Assembly (NCBI RefSeq): GCF_901538265.1
Contig: NZ_LR593886.1
Location: forward strand, 434,001 to 498,000
Source of the DNA: Gemmata massiliana
Lineage (GTDB): Bacteria > Planctomycetota > Planctomycetia > Gemmatales > Gemmataceae
Direction: 5' to 3'
Length of the DNA: 64,000 nt
Below, piece after piece: positions 16,632-27,098 of this stretch. The notes under the pieces are model-generated. The model made no database searches. It saw only the letters and a list, made by a program, of their open reading frames with translations, and had not been told where the DNA came from. How positions within the stretch are numbered: position 1 is the stretch's first letter; every line of letters starts with the position of its first letter. A program made the translations under genes and the position numbers.

Positions 16632-16673
16632 AAAACAGGACCGGCGAGCCAGAGTGCTCGCCGGTCCTGTTTT
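16632..16673 (+). terminator. Strong rho-independent terminator
   Basis: A perfect 18-bp stem (16632-16649 with 16656-16673, 6-base loop) ends in TTTT and starts 14 bases after the stop at 16618. It separates the CxxCH membrane gene from the tRNA pair. Confidence 0.92.
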
Positions 16674-16718
16674 ATTACACCTCGTGAACCTCTTACTGGC
16701 GTTACTGTCCCTTCATGC

Positions 16719-16802
16719 GGAGGGACTAGCCGACTGGCGACGGCACCCGTCTCGAAAACGGGCGAGCGACGAGCCTTGGGGGTTCAACTCCCCCTCCTTC
16801 CG
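16719..16802 (+). tRNA. tRNA-Ser (anticodon CGA)
   Basis: The acceptor stem GGAGGGA (16719-16725) pairs with TCCTTCC (16795-16801, one G-T); discriminator G at 16802. The anticodon stem CCCGT/ACGGG encloses CTCGAAA, giving anticodon CGA (16753-16755), which reads UCG. The long variable arm is typical of tRNA-Ser. The 3' CCA is not encoded. The next tRNA begins six bases on. Confidence 0.9.
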
Positions 16803-16807
16803 CTTCT

Positions 16808-16880
16808 GGCCCCGTGGTCCAACGGCTCACGACACCCGGATCACAACCAGGAAATGGGGGTTCGATTCCCTCCGGGGCCA
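16808..16880 (+). tRNA. tRNA-Val (anticodon CAC)
   Basis: The acceptor stem GGCCCCG (16808-16814) pairs with CGGGGCC (16873-16879); discriminator A at 16880. The loop ATCACAA gives anticodon CAC (16842-16844), reading GUG. The T-arm carries TTCGATT. The anticodon stem has one C-A mismatch (16837/16849). CCA is not encoded. It follows tRNA-Ser by five bases and is probably cotranscribed. Confidence 0.85.
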
Positions 16881-16930
16881 CTGACAACAGCACACTTCCC
16901 AACACGCCAACTCGCGCTGTTTCTTTTTAC

Positions 16931-16976
16931 GGTAGTGTTTCTCACACCGCGACGGACCGTGTGAGAAATACGTTTT
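16931..16976 (+). terminator. Putative terminator of the tRNA transcript
   Basis: TTTCTCACAC (16938-16947) pairs perfectly with GTGTGAGAAA (16959-16968) and is followed by TACGTTTTC, about 60 bases after tRNA-Val. Confidence 0.55.
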
Positions 16977-17093
16977 CAAGAATTTACAAGCGAGTCGGTT
17001 GTTACAGATTTGAGGGGTGCTGACGTGCGTCGCGCTCGCAGCGGCTTGGAGAGCGGAGCGAGCGCGCGGTCGAATTGGGTCCGAATGTGTACC

Positions 17094-17119
17094 CCGGGCA
17101 TCACTCGAGCGATGCCCGG
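17094..17119 (-). terminator. Hairpin after the FG-GAP gene
   Basis: CCGGGCATC (17094-17102) pairs with GATGCCCGG (17111-17119), 14 bases past the stop at 17133 on minus. No T-tract follows. Confidence 0.4.
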
Positions 17120-17132
17120 TGGCGAGCACATA

Positions 17133-18335
17133 TCACGGTCCGGCGAGCCCGGCGGGTGTGTTCCCGATCCCGATGAAAAACCGGGGTTGCTGTTCGAACG
17201 CGCCGTCCCCGGTCACCATTACGAGGTCTTGTGACTGGAAGTTGGGATTGCCATTAACAAACGTATCGTCGTCCGACGCGTTATAGGCGCCGCTGAACCA
17301 CGCGACCGTCATATTCACGACCCGCGTGTAGCCGGGGGGGAAGGCCGTAAACTCGCCCAGCACCGAGCCCGTTTGTCCGTTGAAGATGCGCACCAGAGAA
17401 CCATTGTTCGCCGAGACGTAGAGTTCCGCGCCGCGGTTCCCGTCCGTGGGGCCGGCCGCGACCGTGACCCCGACCCGGTTGGCCGGGATCGAGGGATCGA
17501 ACGCGAAGAACGACTGGAGCTCGGTCTGCCCGCCCTGCCACACGCTGAACACCTTCACGTGCGGAACGTTCGTTGCGGCCCCGACAATGATCTCGTCGTA
17601 GGCGTTCGTGTCGACCCCGGTGCCGGCGTAAGCGTTGCTCCGCGTCGTGTCGAGGCTACCGGCGGCCACGGTCACCCCGCCCCGGTACCCCAAATCGAAC
17701 GCGAGAAAACTGCGCAACACCGTGCCCGACCCGTTGGTCGCGAGCACGTGCGGGGAACCACCCGCCGCGGCACCGATGATGATTTCCTGTTTGAAGTTAC
17801 CACTGGTCGTGCCGCCGCTGAACCCGCCGCCCCCGATCCCGCCGAGCACGTTGCCGACCGCGATGTTGAGCCCACCGAGGAAGCCCGTATCAAACGCGAA
17901 GAACGTGCTGAGCAACTGGCCGCTGGCGTTGAACACTTTCACCTGTGGCGGCCCGTTGGCGGCGACCGCCACAATGATCTCGTTGGCGCCGTCCCCGAGC
18001 ACGTCACCGACCGCGACGTTGATCCCGCCCTTGAACCCGGGGAACGGGTTGAAGCTCTCCCGCAAGACCCCGGTATCGGACCACACGCGGACGAGGGCTT
18101 CCGTACCGGGGCCGGTCCCGGTGACGTACTCGTTCCTGACGAGCCCGACAATGTTTTCCGGATCGGGGAGCAAGTCCCCGGCCGCCAGGCTCAGGCCCCC
18201 GGTCGCCCGGCTCGCGTTGTTGACGTTGATGGAGCCGTTGGCGGGGGTGAGGAACGTGGGGGTCGTGCGGTCCTCTAGGCACTCGAACGCAAGCCGCGCC
18301 GGACGCCCTGTAATTGGAGTGGGCGATTGCGACAT
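17133..18335 (-). CDS. FG-GAP/VCBS-repeat exoprotein with LEDRTTP motif
   Basis: A 400-residue predicted surface or secreted protein. Residues 20-26 are LEDRTTP, an N-terminal motif shared with the divergent subtilase. The rest is made of five or six FG-GAP-like repeats of ~55 residues: each has a GD-LGDGANEIIVAVAANGPP-type calcium-binding loop followed by a VKVF-A-SGQLLSTFFAFD strand. Such repeats form a beta-propeller used in adhesion or ligand binding. The start at 18335 is chosen because GGAGGG lies five bases upstream; the ATG at 18347 overlaps that site. No enzyme domain is present. Confidence 0.85.
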   Translation of the reverse strand: MSQSPTPITGRPARLAFECLEDRTTPTFLTPANGSINVNNASRATGGLSLAAGDLLPDPENIVGLVRNEYVTGTGPGTEALVRVWSDTGVLRESFNPFPGFKGGINVAVGDVLGDGANEIIVAVAANGPPQVKVFNASGQLLSTFFAFDTGFLGGLNIAVGNVLGGIGGGGFSGGTTSGNFKQEIIIGAAAGGSPHVLATNGSGTVLRSFLAFDLGYRGGVTVAAGSLDTTRSNAYAGTGVDTNAYDEIIVGAATNVPHVKVFSVWQGGQTELQSFFAFDPSIPANRVGVTVAAGPTDGNRGAELYVSANNGSLVRIFNGQTGSVLGEFTAFPPGYTRVVNMTVAWFSGAYNASDDDTFVNGNPNFQSQDLVMVTGDGAFEQQPRFFIGIGNTPAGLAGP

Positions 18336-18769
18336 AGATCCCTCCATATAAAGCGGGCGGAGCGAGCGTGTTTGTGAAGCGTAACAGGGGACAAGGTTAG
18401 GATAGCCGCTGATCCCGGGATGTTAACGGAGAAATGGCGCAATCCCCCGGGCGCACCCGGCTTCGCGCCCGCCCAAACAGCAGCGTTGGACGCGCGAGCA
18501 GGATCGCAGCGCGCCAATTTGTGCGCGCAATCGCGCAAGTAATTAAAATCGAATTATTTAGCTCGCGTCCGGTGGTGCGGAACAATAAACATATATGCGC
18601 TCGCGCGACTCTGCCGAAATCGCCCGTTGGTTTGGGCGGTGGCCCGCAGTTTTTCCCAAATCGCCCTAGCACTCGTTCTTGTGCGACTGTACACTTCTAT
18701 TCAATCTGGGTACGACTTACCCAAATTCGTCTGCTTAACACAACACCGTCGCTCCGACAAAGGTTCCGC
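18336..18769. other. Divergent intergenic region between the two LEDRTTP genes
   Basis: About 430 bases with no gene. Bases about 18535-18600 are A+T rich relative to the rest and are the most likely promoter zone. The open frame running from 18434 into the protease gene lacks a signal-like N-terminus and is treated as non-coding. Confidence 0.6.
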
Positions 18770-20893
<2,124 letters not shown>

Positions 20894-20909
20894 GAATCGC
20901 ATGGAGTAA

Positions 20910-20956
20910 CGACGCGGCGGGCGCCCAGTTGATGAGCGCCCGCCGCGTCGTTGTTG
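20910..20956 (+). terminator. Terminator after the subtilase gene
   Basis: A perfect 15-bp G/C stem (20910-20924 with 20936-20950) with an 11-base loop is followed by TTGTTGG, 17 bases past the stop. It may also serve the convergent gene ending at 21107. Confidence 0.7.
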
Positions 20957-21106
20957 GTGCGGTGTATTTGGTCGGTGTTTGCGTGAGAATCACCAGCCGG
21001 CTCACGCCGACCGTTCGCCCGGAACAATGGCTCGCACGTGCCCGGGACGGTTCTTGATCTTGTCGATCATGTTAATCCCGTCAAGAAATTCTTCGAGTGG
21101 CCCGTA

Positions 21107-21775
21107 TCACTTCGCCACGTCGCACACGAGAGTCGCGTAGTTGCGGACTTCATCGTACTTCTTGCCCGCGTGTTCGCCGGTCTTCGCCTCGATCTGCTTC
21201 GCATACACGCCGTAGCGCCCGGCCGCATCATATACCGGTGTATATCCGTCCTTATCGGTCGTTACAGCCTTCTTCCCGCCGGCCGGGAGCATGACGGTCA
21301 CTTCCGAGTTCGCGAGCGGCTTACCCGCGGCCAGCACTTGGAACCGCAGCGCCCCGGCCTTCCCCTCGGCGACCACCTCCAGCGCGATCTTCTCCCCAAG
21401 CGGCTTCGCGGCCGCGGTACCGAGGACCGCCTTCGGGAAGTACGCGAGCTTGAACGGTTTCGCGTCGCCCTTCTGGAGCACGCCGTAGTCGGTCACCCCG
21501 AACAGCACGCGATCCCCGCTCCCGGGCACGTTCACCGCGTAGAACCCGTCTTCTTTCTTCCATTCCACGGGCGAGTCCTTTCCGGCCGCGTCACGCAGCG
21601 TGAGCTTGGTGTCCGCGAGCTTCTCGATGTTCACGGCCGTGTCCGGCTCCAGGTTGTCGCTGAACACGACCTTCGCCGTTTCGCCCTTCGCGTCCGGCAC
21701 GATGAACGGAAAGTGTGCGTGCGCTCCTGCCGCGACGACCAGTCCGACGACCACCGCTCCGATCATGCGATGCAT
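21107..21775 (-). CDS. DUF4198 domain-containing secreted protein
   Basis: A 222-residue exported protein with a signal peptide ending at AHAHFPF (about residue 20). The mature N-terminus HAHFPFIVPD, with an early His-x-His, and the two beta-rich halves (KVVFSDNLEPDTAVN, then LAAGKPLANSEVTVML) match DUF4198, found near nickel/cobalt uptake genes and in planctomycete secreted sets. No metal transporter adjoins it here. AAGGAGA lies six bases before the ATG. It is 167 bases downstream of the ABC ATPase gene on the same strand, so cotranscription is possible but unproven. Confidence 0.8.
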   Translation of the reverse strand: MHRMIGAVVVGLVVAAGAHAHFPFIVPDAKGETAKVVFSDNLEPDTAVNIEKLADTKLTLRDAAGKDSPVEWKKEDGFYAVNVPGSGDRVLFGVTDYGVLQKGDAKPFKLAYFPKAVLGTAAAKPLGEKIALEVVAEGKAGALRFQVLAAGKPLANSEVTVMLPAGGKKAVTTDKDGYTPVYDAAGRYGVYAKQIEAKTGEHAGKKYDEVRNYATLVCDVAK

Positions 21776-21942
21776 GTGCTTCTCCTTGAAGATGCGCGCC
21801 GGTAGGGAACGTGCCGGCTGGGGTATTTATATGAGGGGCGAGCGGTAGAACGGCACTCGTTGACGGTAGGATGCAAGAGCCGCGGACCACGCAGATAACG
21901 CGGATCAGACAAGACATGATTTCTAGACCCGGGTGGCCTCTG

Positions 21943-22962
21943 CTACGCCACTTCGGGCGGGTCTGCGTCGGGGATCGGCCACAGGTGAGTTTCGAGAACG
22001 CCCACGGTGACCGGATCACTGATGCTAATGCTCGCCGTGGCGCGCGAACGGATTCGGAGAGAGAGGCCGTTGTCGCACGCCACATCGACGAGCCGGTCCG
22101 CGCCGAGGAACGTTACACCGGCAACGCGACCGGGCCACGTCCAGCGCCAGCTTTCGGAGTTTAGTACGCAGTGCTCCGGGCGAATCATAACGAACTCGGC
22201 CGAACTCTCGACCACCTTACCCGGGAGCAAGTTCGCGGCGCCGAGGAACTTCGCCACGAACGGCGTGCGCGGGCGATCGTAGACATCCGCCGGCGCGCCC
22301 ACCTGAAGCACGCGCCCCGCGGCCATCACGCCGATCAGGTCCGACACCGCGAGCGCTTCTTCCTGGTCGTGCGTCACGAGGACCGCGGTCACGCCCGTTT
22401 GTCGTTGCAGCGTGCGCAACTCGGTGCGGAGCTGATCGCGAAGGTGGCGGTCGAGGTTCGCGAGCGGCTCATCGAGAAGCAGTACATCCGGTTCGATGAC
22501 CAGCGCTCGGGCGAGCGCGACGCGCTGCTGTTGCCCGCCGGAGAGCCGGGCCGGTTTGCGGTCGCGTTCCTCCGCGGACAGCCCGACGCGGTCGAGCATG
22601 TCATCGACCCGCCGGTCGCGCACGGCTCGGGCCATGCGCCGTACTTCGAGCCCGAACGCGACATTCTGCCGGGCCGTGAGGTGCGGGAAGAGGGCGTAGT
22701 TCTGAAAGACTGTACCCGCGTTCCGAGCTTCCGGAGGCAACGCGGTTACGTCGCGCTCGCGTAGAAACACGCGCCCCACGCTTGGTGCGAGGTAACCGCC
22801 GAGCAATTTCAGCAGCGTTGTTTTCCCGCACCCGGAAGGGCCGAGGAGCGCGAGAAGCTTTCCCGCCGGAACTGTTAGCGAGACGTCCCGAACGACGGTT
22901 GTCGGGCCGTATCCGAACGTGACGGCGTCGAGACACACGCCGTCGTTTGTGGGCGGGTTCAT
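21943..22962 (-). CDS. ABC transporter ATP-binding protein, PotA/FbpC type
   Basis: A 339-residue ATPase subunit of an importer for polyamine, iron or a similar solute. Walker A is GPSGCGKTT (residues 41-49); then the Q-loop FQNYALFPHLT, signature LSGGQQQRVALARAL, Walker B VLLLDEPLANLD and the switch LVTHDQEEAL. The C-terminal ~110 residues form a TOBE domain. The start at 22962 was chosen over 23040, which would overlap the upstream EF-hand gene. No permease or binding protein is in the window, so it is an orphan here. The substrate cannot be assigned. Confidence 0.9.
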   Translation of the reverse strand: MNPPTNDGVCLDAVTFGYGPTTVVRDVSLTVPAGKLLALLGPSGCGKTTLLKLLGGYLAPSVGRVFLRERDVTALPPEARNAGTVFQNYALFPHLTARQNVAFGLEVRRMARAVRDRRVDDMLDRVGLSAEERDRKPARLSGGQQQRVALARALVIEPDVLLLDEPLANLDRHLRDQLRTELRTLQRQTGVTAVLVTHDQEEALAVSDLIGVMAAGRVLQVGAPADVYDRPRTPFVAKFLGAANLLPGKVVESSAEFVMIRPEHCVLNSESWRWTWPGRVAGVTFLGADRLVDVACDNGLSLRIRSRATASISISDPVTVGVLETHLWPIPDADPPEVA

Positions 22963-23005
22963 GCCGAGCGCTCGGTGCTCGCTGTGTGATAAACAAACGT
23001 GCGGT

Positions 23006-24058
23006 TCAAGGCTTTTCGACCTTTTCGGCTTCTTCGGCACTCAGGAGGCCGTCGCCGTCACGGTCCAGTTTACGGAACTGCTCCGGCGTACCGAGGAACT
23101 CGCGGACCGAAACGAACCCGTCGCCGTTCCGGTCCATTGCGCGGAACCACTGCGGCCCGGCTTCGCGCGTGAACGTGCGGATAAGCGGAGTGGCAGGTGG
23201 TTTCGCGATGCCCGGGACGATCACGAGTGACACACCGGTGTCTGTGGGCGCTGCGTTCGCGAGCACGGTTTTCGCGCGCCGCAGTTCCGCCACGTTGAGT
23301 TGACCATCGCGATCGGCGTCGAGCAGATCAAACAGCCCGACCGGTCCCGGTACCGCGGTGAGCGACACAACTCCGGGAACGATCTTCTCGAACGCGGCCT
23401 TGGCTTCTTCGCGCCCGGCGATGAGTAGCGCTTTGGGCACAGCCGGCTTCTCGGCGGGCAGTCCGGGGCGCGCGTGGATCTCCACCCACGTCCCGCCGAT
23501 CTTCCCGCGCCAGTGCGAATCCCCGCGCCCGAGTTTCACTGTTTGCTCGATGTCGGCTTTGCCCTCCACCGGAACAACGGTTACCCGCACCGCTCCCGCC
23601 GCTGGGCGCTTTTCGGGGACGACGGTTTGCAGGTCCGGGACCAGTTCGAGCGGCGAAATACATTCGTCGTCGTCCAGGTCGAACTTGCCGAGCAGCACCT
23701 TCTCCGCGTGCGCGAGTTCGCCAGCGGAGAGCTTTCCATTCTTGTCTTTGTCGAGCGCCCGGAAGATCGCGCTGGAAAGTGCGGCGGGGTGCGGAGCGGC
23801 CGCGGTCAGCGCCTCAGCGCGGAACAGCGAACCCTCCGGCATGAGGTTGTCCAGCGCGCTTGCGCCGGGCTTGCCGTTGAGAGCGTCGCGAGCACGTTTT
23901 GCGTCGACATCGAGTTTCGCGAGTGGCGAACCGCCGAGTTCGATTTTCAGCCGCACGCGAACGGCCGGCGCGCTGCCGACTTCGAGCAGCACGTCGTGGG
24001 CGGGCGCGGGATCGGCGCTCGTAAGAAGGGCCACTAGCACGAACGCGGCCGGGGTCAC
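23006..24058 (-). CDS. Secreted EF-hand calcium-binding protein
   Basis: A 350-residue exported protein with a short signal peptide (MTPAAFVLVALLTSADPAPA). It carries at least four EF-hand loops of the DxDxDG kind: DKDKNGKLSAGEL, DLDDDECISPLEL, DADRDGQLNVAEL and DRNGDGFVSVREF, with a fifth DRDGDGLLSAEEA at the C-terminus. The start is a GTG at 24058 that overlaps the DUF1501 TGA (GTGA); GGAGG lies seven bases upstream, within the DUF1501 coding end. Translational coupling suggests it works with DUF1501 and the DUF1549/1553 protein. The role in that complex is unknown. Confidence 0.85.
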   Translation of the reverse strand: MTPAAFVLVALLTSADPAPAHDVLLEVGSAPAVRVRLKIELGGSPLAKLDVDAKRARDALNGKPGASALDNLMPEGSLFRAEALTAAAPHPAALSSAIFRALDKDKNGKLSAGELAHAEKVLLGKFDLDDDECISPLELVPDLQTVVPEKRPAAGAVRVTVVPVEGKADIEQTVKLGRGDSHWRGKIGGTWVEIHARPGLPAEKPAVPKALLIAGREEAKAAFEKIVPGVVSLTAVPGPVGLFDLLDADRDGQLNVAELRRAKTVLANAAPTDTGVSLVIVPGIAKPPATPLIRTFTREAGPQWFRAMDRNGDGFVSVREFLGTPEQFRKLDRDGDGLLSAEEAEKVEKP

Positions 24059-25386
24059 GAGAGCACCTCCGTCAGCGGCTTCGCGGACTTGTCGACGATG
24101 CGAATGGGGCGCCCGATGTTCGAGAGGTGCTGCTTCTCGTAATCGACGCCGACCGCCTTGCAGATCGTCGCGAGCAGGTCGGGCACGTCGGCCGGGCGCT
24201 CCTCGACTGTCGAGCCGTCCTTGCTCGTCCGGCCGATCACCTGACCGCACTTGATCCCGCCGCCGCCCAGCACCACGTTCCACGCATTCGGGTAGTGGTC
24301 GCGGCCGAGGTTCCCGTTGATGCGCGGGGTACGGCCGAACTCGCCCATCCACACGATCGTGGTCGTGTCTAGCAGCCCGCGGTCTTTGAGATCAGCCACG
24401 AGCGCGGCCCAGGCCGGGTCGAGGATGTCGCAAAGCGCCTTCACGCGGTCGAAGTTTCGCGCGTGCGTGTCCCAGCTTCCCATGAACCCGCCGCTGAGCG
24501 TCACTTCGACGAACGGGACGCTGCGCTCGACCAGGCGCCGCGCGATGAGGCACCCCTGGCCGAACGGGTTCTTGCCATAAGTGGACCGTAGTTTCTCCGG
24601 TTCGTCGTCGAGGTGGAACGCGGCGCTCGCGGAACCGTTCACGAGCCGCAGTCCGCGCTCGTAGGCAGACTGGATGCTCGCGGTGGCGGTACCCTCGCGC
24701 CCGGGCGCGAAGTCTGCGTTCAGCCCTTCGAGCAACTTCACGCGATCGTTCGCGCGGCTGCTCTCGACGGCGGGCTTGATGTCGGCCACGGCGAGGTCGC
24801 GCAACCCCGGGCGCCGCGTGTACGGCTCGTCCGGGCTGTCACCGACCAAAAGCGGAGCGTAGTCCGGTCCCAGATATCCGGAACTGTACCCGCCGTCGCT
24901 CAGCCCGCGGCGCCCGCCGATGCTGACGTAGTTCGGCAACTCGGCCTTCGGGTCGCCAAGTTCCTTCGAGACGAGCGCCCCGAGCGTCGGATACTGGAGC
25001 AGCTCTTGCGGTAATCGTCCCGTGCGGAGCAGGTACGCGGCGCGGCCGTGGTCGCCCTCTTTCGTGGACATCGAACGCACGACCGCGAGGTGCTTCATCT
25101 GCTTCGCGACAAGCGGCAGATGCTCGGCGATTTTGATACCCGGCACCGCGGTCTCGATGGCCTTGAACGGCCCGCCCGTTTCTTCGCCCGGTTTAGGGTC
25201 GAAGGTGTCGATCTGCGACGGGCCGCCGGGCATCCACAACAGAATGCACGAGCGCTTCCGCTTCGGGTCCGCGGCCGCGGCTTCGGCGAACCGGTTGAAC
25301 CACCCGCCCTGTGTTCCGACCGCGACGCCCGCGGCCGCGAGTTGCATCAGCCGGCGCCGATCGAGGGAATCGCGGAGTGAAGACAC
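24055..25386 (-). CDS. DUF1501 domain protein (Tat-exported)
   Basis: A 443-residue protein of the planctomycete-abundant DUF1501 family, related to sulfatase/alkaline phosphatase folds. DRRRLMQLAAAGVAVG (residues 9-24) fits a twin-arginine signal. CILLWMPGGPSQIDTFDPKP is the family opening motif, and DTTTIVWMGEFGRTPRINGN plus GRDHYPNAW supply the likely metal-site residues. The start is inferred as GTG at 25386 because homologues begin just before the RR motif; the ATG at 25464 would add 26 unlikely residues. It lies 88 bases after the DUF1549/1553 gene, the usual partner, and overlaps the EF-hand gene. Confidence 0.9.
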   Translation of the reverse strand: MSSLRDSLDRRRLMQLAAAGVAVGTQGGWFNRFAEAAAADPKRKRSCILLWMPGGPSQIDTFDPKPGEETGGPFKAIETAVPGIKIAEHLPLVAKQMKHLAVVRSMSTKEGDHGRAAYLLRTGRLPQELLQYPTLGALVSKELGDPKAELPNYVSIGGRRGLSDGGYSSGYLGPDYAPLLVGDSPDEPYTRRPGLRDLAVADIKPAVESSRANDRVKLLEGLNADFAPGREGTATASIQSAYERGLRLVNGSASAAFHLDDEPEKLRSTYGKNPFGQGCLIARRLVERSVPFVEVTLSGGFMGSWDTHARNFDRVKALCDILDPAWAALVADLKDRGLLDTTTIVWMGEFGRTPRINGNLGRDHYPNAWNVVLGGGGIKCGQVIGRTSKDGSTVEERPADVPDLLATICKAVGVDYEKQHLSNIGRPIRIVDKSAKPLTEVLS

Positions 25387-25474
25387 GACACACCCGGTGT
25401 TAGAGAAGGTGAGAAAGCGAAGCGATTTCGGTTCGTATTCCGCGTTCCGAATTCTCCTTCGCAATTCTGTACTG

Positions 25475-27058
25475 TCAGTGATTCAGTAGGAACTCTTGGC
25501 TGTTCACGAGTGCCCAGAGGATGTCCGCGAGTTGGGCCTTGCGCCCCGCGTCGCCGTCGCGCGTGAGATGGCCGAGGAACTTCTCGCTCTCCGCGGCGGT
25601 CGGTCGGCGTGCGTATGTCGCGAGGAACAGCACTTCGATTCGTTCCGCGTCTGTGAGGAACGGTGCGCTCGCGACCGCAACGAGCGTTTCACCCTTCTCG
25701 GGATCGGTTTGGCGCGCGAGCCACGTGCCGTTCATGAGTGCCAGCGCCTGAAGGATCGACGTCTGGGCGTCGGTGCGCTGACCACCTCCGGCAAACTTCG
25801 CGAGGAACTGCCCGCGTGGGGATTCCGCGGTCACGCCGAACGCCACACGCGACGCGGCCGGGATCTCTTCGCGGTAACCCGTTGCCTGGGCGAGACTGTC
25901 GAAGAGTTGCTCCGGCGAAAGCCCCTTCACATTCATTCGGGCGAATAACCGCGGGTCGTTTTGCGCCTTCGCCGTTCCTTTGCTGCTGCGCTGGTACGCG
26001 GCGGATCGGCCGATCGCTTTCACGAGAACGCTCGTGTCGAAGTCGGTAGCCACGAGTGCCGCAGCCAAGTCGTCGAGCAACTCCGGGTGACTCGGCGGAT
26101 TCTCTGGGTTGAAGTCGTCCACGGGATCGACGATCCCGATGCCGAAGAACTGTGCCCAGATGCGGTTCGCGGTCGCCCGCGCGAAGAACGGGTTCTTTTT
26201 CGCCGTGGCCCACTCCGCGAACCGCTGTCGCGTATCGGTCACGCCCTTCCAGTCCGGATTGGCGCCGTCAATGAACTTCGGCGTCGCCTCAGCCTTGGTG
26301 TCGTTGACTGGAATCGTTTTGCGCAAGAGCAGTTGTGTGGCCGGGATCACTTTCTCTTCTGGTCCCTGCGGCGGCACCGGGGCGAAGAACGCGGCCGTTT
26401 CCCAGAACTGCTGCTGCGTCCATTTGTCGAATGGGTGATTGTGGCACTGGGCGCACTCGATCTTCACCCCGAGCAGCACCCGTGCGGCGCTGGATGCGAC
26501 CGTTTCGGCCTTGAGGTCGTTTGCTTGGTAGAAGGCGAGCGCCGACGGGCCGGGGACCGGGCGCGGGCGCCCGTCCGCTTCGCGGTCGAGGTAGTCGAGC
26601 GGGGCCGTGAGCAGGTCGCGCACCAGTTCGTCGGCCTTCCGCCCGGCTCGGAGCCGGGCGCGAATCCACGCTTCGAGGCTGATGTTGAGGAACTGGACTC
26701 GCGGGTTGACTGCCGATTGCGGCACGAACGCGAGGCGCCAGACCGCCGCGGCGTGATTGATCGCGCTGGGGCTGGCGAGCAACTTGTCGATGAGCTTCGT
26801 GCGCTTGTCGGCCGATTTGTCGTCGAGGAACGCACGCGCTTCGGCCACGGTGGGGACGCGCCCCACGATGTCGAGCGACGCGCGGCGCAGGAACTCCGCG
26901 TCGGACGCAGGCGCGGCCGGCTTCACGCCATGAGCGCTCAATTTTGCATCGATCCGGGCGTCGATTTGCGCCGCGAGTTGGGTCGGGTCCGGTGCGGCCC
27001 CGGTCGCGCCGCTGATCCCGAGAGCGGTGGCGAACAGCGTGAGCGCGAAGCGAATCAT
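25475..27058 (-). CDS. DUF1549/DUF1553 domain protein
   Basis: A 527-residue exported protein with a signal peptide (MIRFALTLFATALGISGATG). DUF1549 (about residues 30-240) begins at DAEFLRRASLDIVGRVPTVA and holds CAQCHNHPFDKWTQQQF, a CxxCH-type motif conserved in the family. DUF1553 (about 275-520) contains NPFFARATANRIWAQFFG and ends in WALVNSQEFLLNH. These proteins pair with DUF1501 in planctomycetes; a role in extracellular polymer degradation has been proposed but is not established. It lacks the N-terminal PSCyt1 cytochrome domain that many relatives have. The ATG at 27058 is preferred over 27349, which overlaps the upstream gene. Confidence 0.9.
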   Translation of the reverse strand: MIRFALTLFATALGISGATGAAPDPTQLAAQIDARIDAKLSAHGVKPAAPASDAEFLRRASLDIVGRVPTVAEARAFLDDKSADKRTKLIDKLLASPSAINHAAAVWRLAFVPQSAVNPRVQFLNISLEAWIRARLRAGRKADELVRDLLTAPLDYLDREADGRPRPVPGPSALAFYQANDLKAETVASSAARVLLGVKIECAQCHNHPFDKWTQQQFWETAAFFAPVPPQGPEEKVIPATQLLLRKTIPVNDTKAEATPKFIDGANPDWKGVTDTRQRFAEWATAKKNPFFARATANRIWAQFFGIGIVDPVDDFNPENPPSHPELLDDLAAALVATDFDTSVLVKAIGRSAAYQRSSKGTAKAQNDPRLFARMNVKGLSPEQLFDSLAQATGYREEIPAASRVAFGVTAESPRGQFLAKFAGGGQRTDAQTSILQALALMNGTWLARQTDPEKGETLVAVASAPFLTDAERIEVLFLATYARRPTAAESEKFLGHLTRDGDAGRKAQLADILWALVNSQEFLLNH

Positions 27059-27098
27059 GCGCGATGGTCCTGACGGGAACGGTGCGGGCCGCACGCGG

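Noticed and set aside
18434..18769. N-terminal extension of the subtilase
   Set aside because: It has no signal peptide and no counterpart in the neighbouring LEDRTTP protein, whose motif lies at the same distance from the chosen start.
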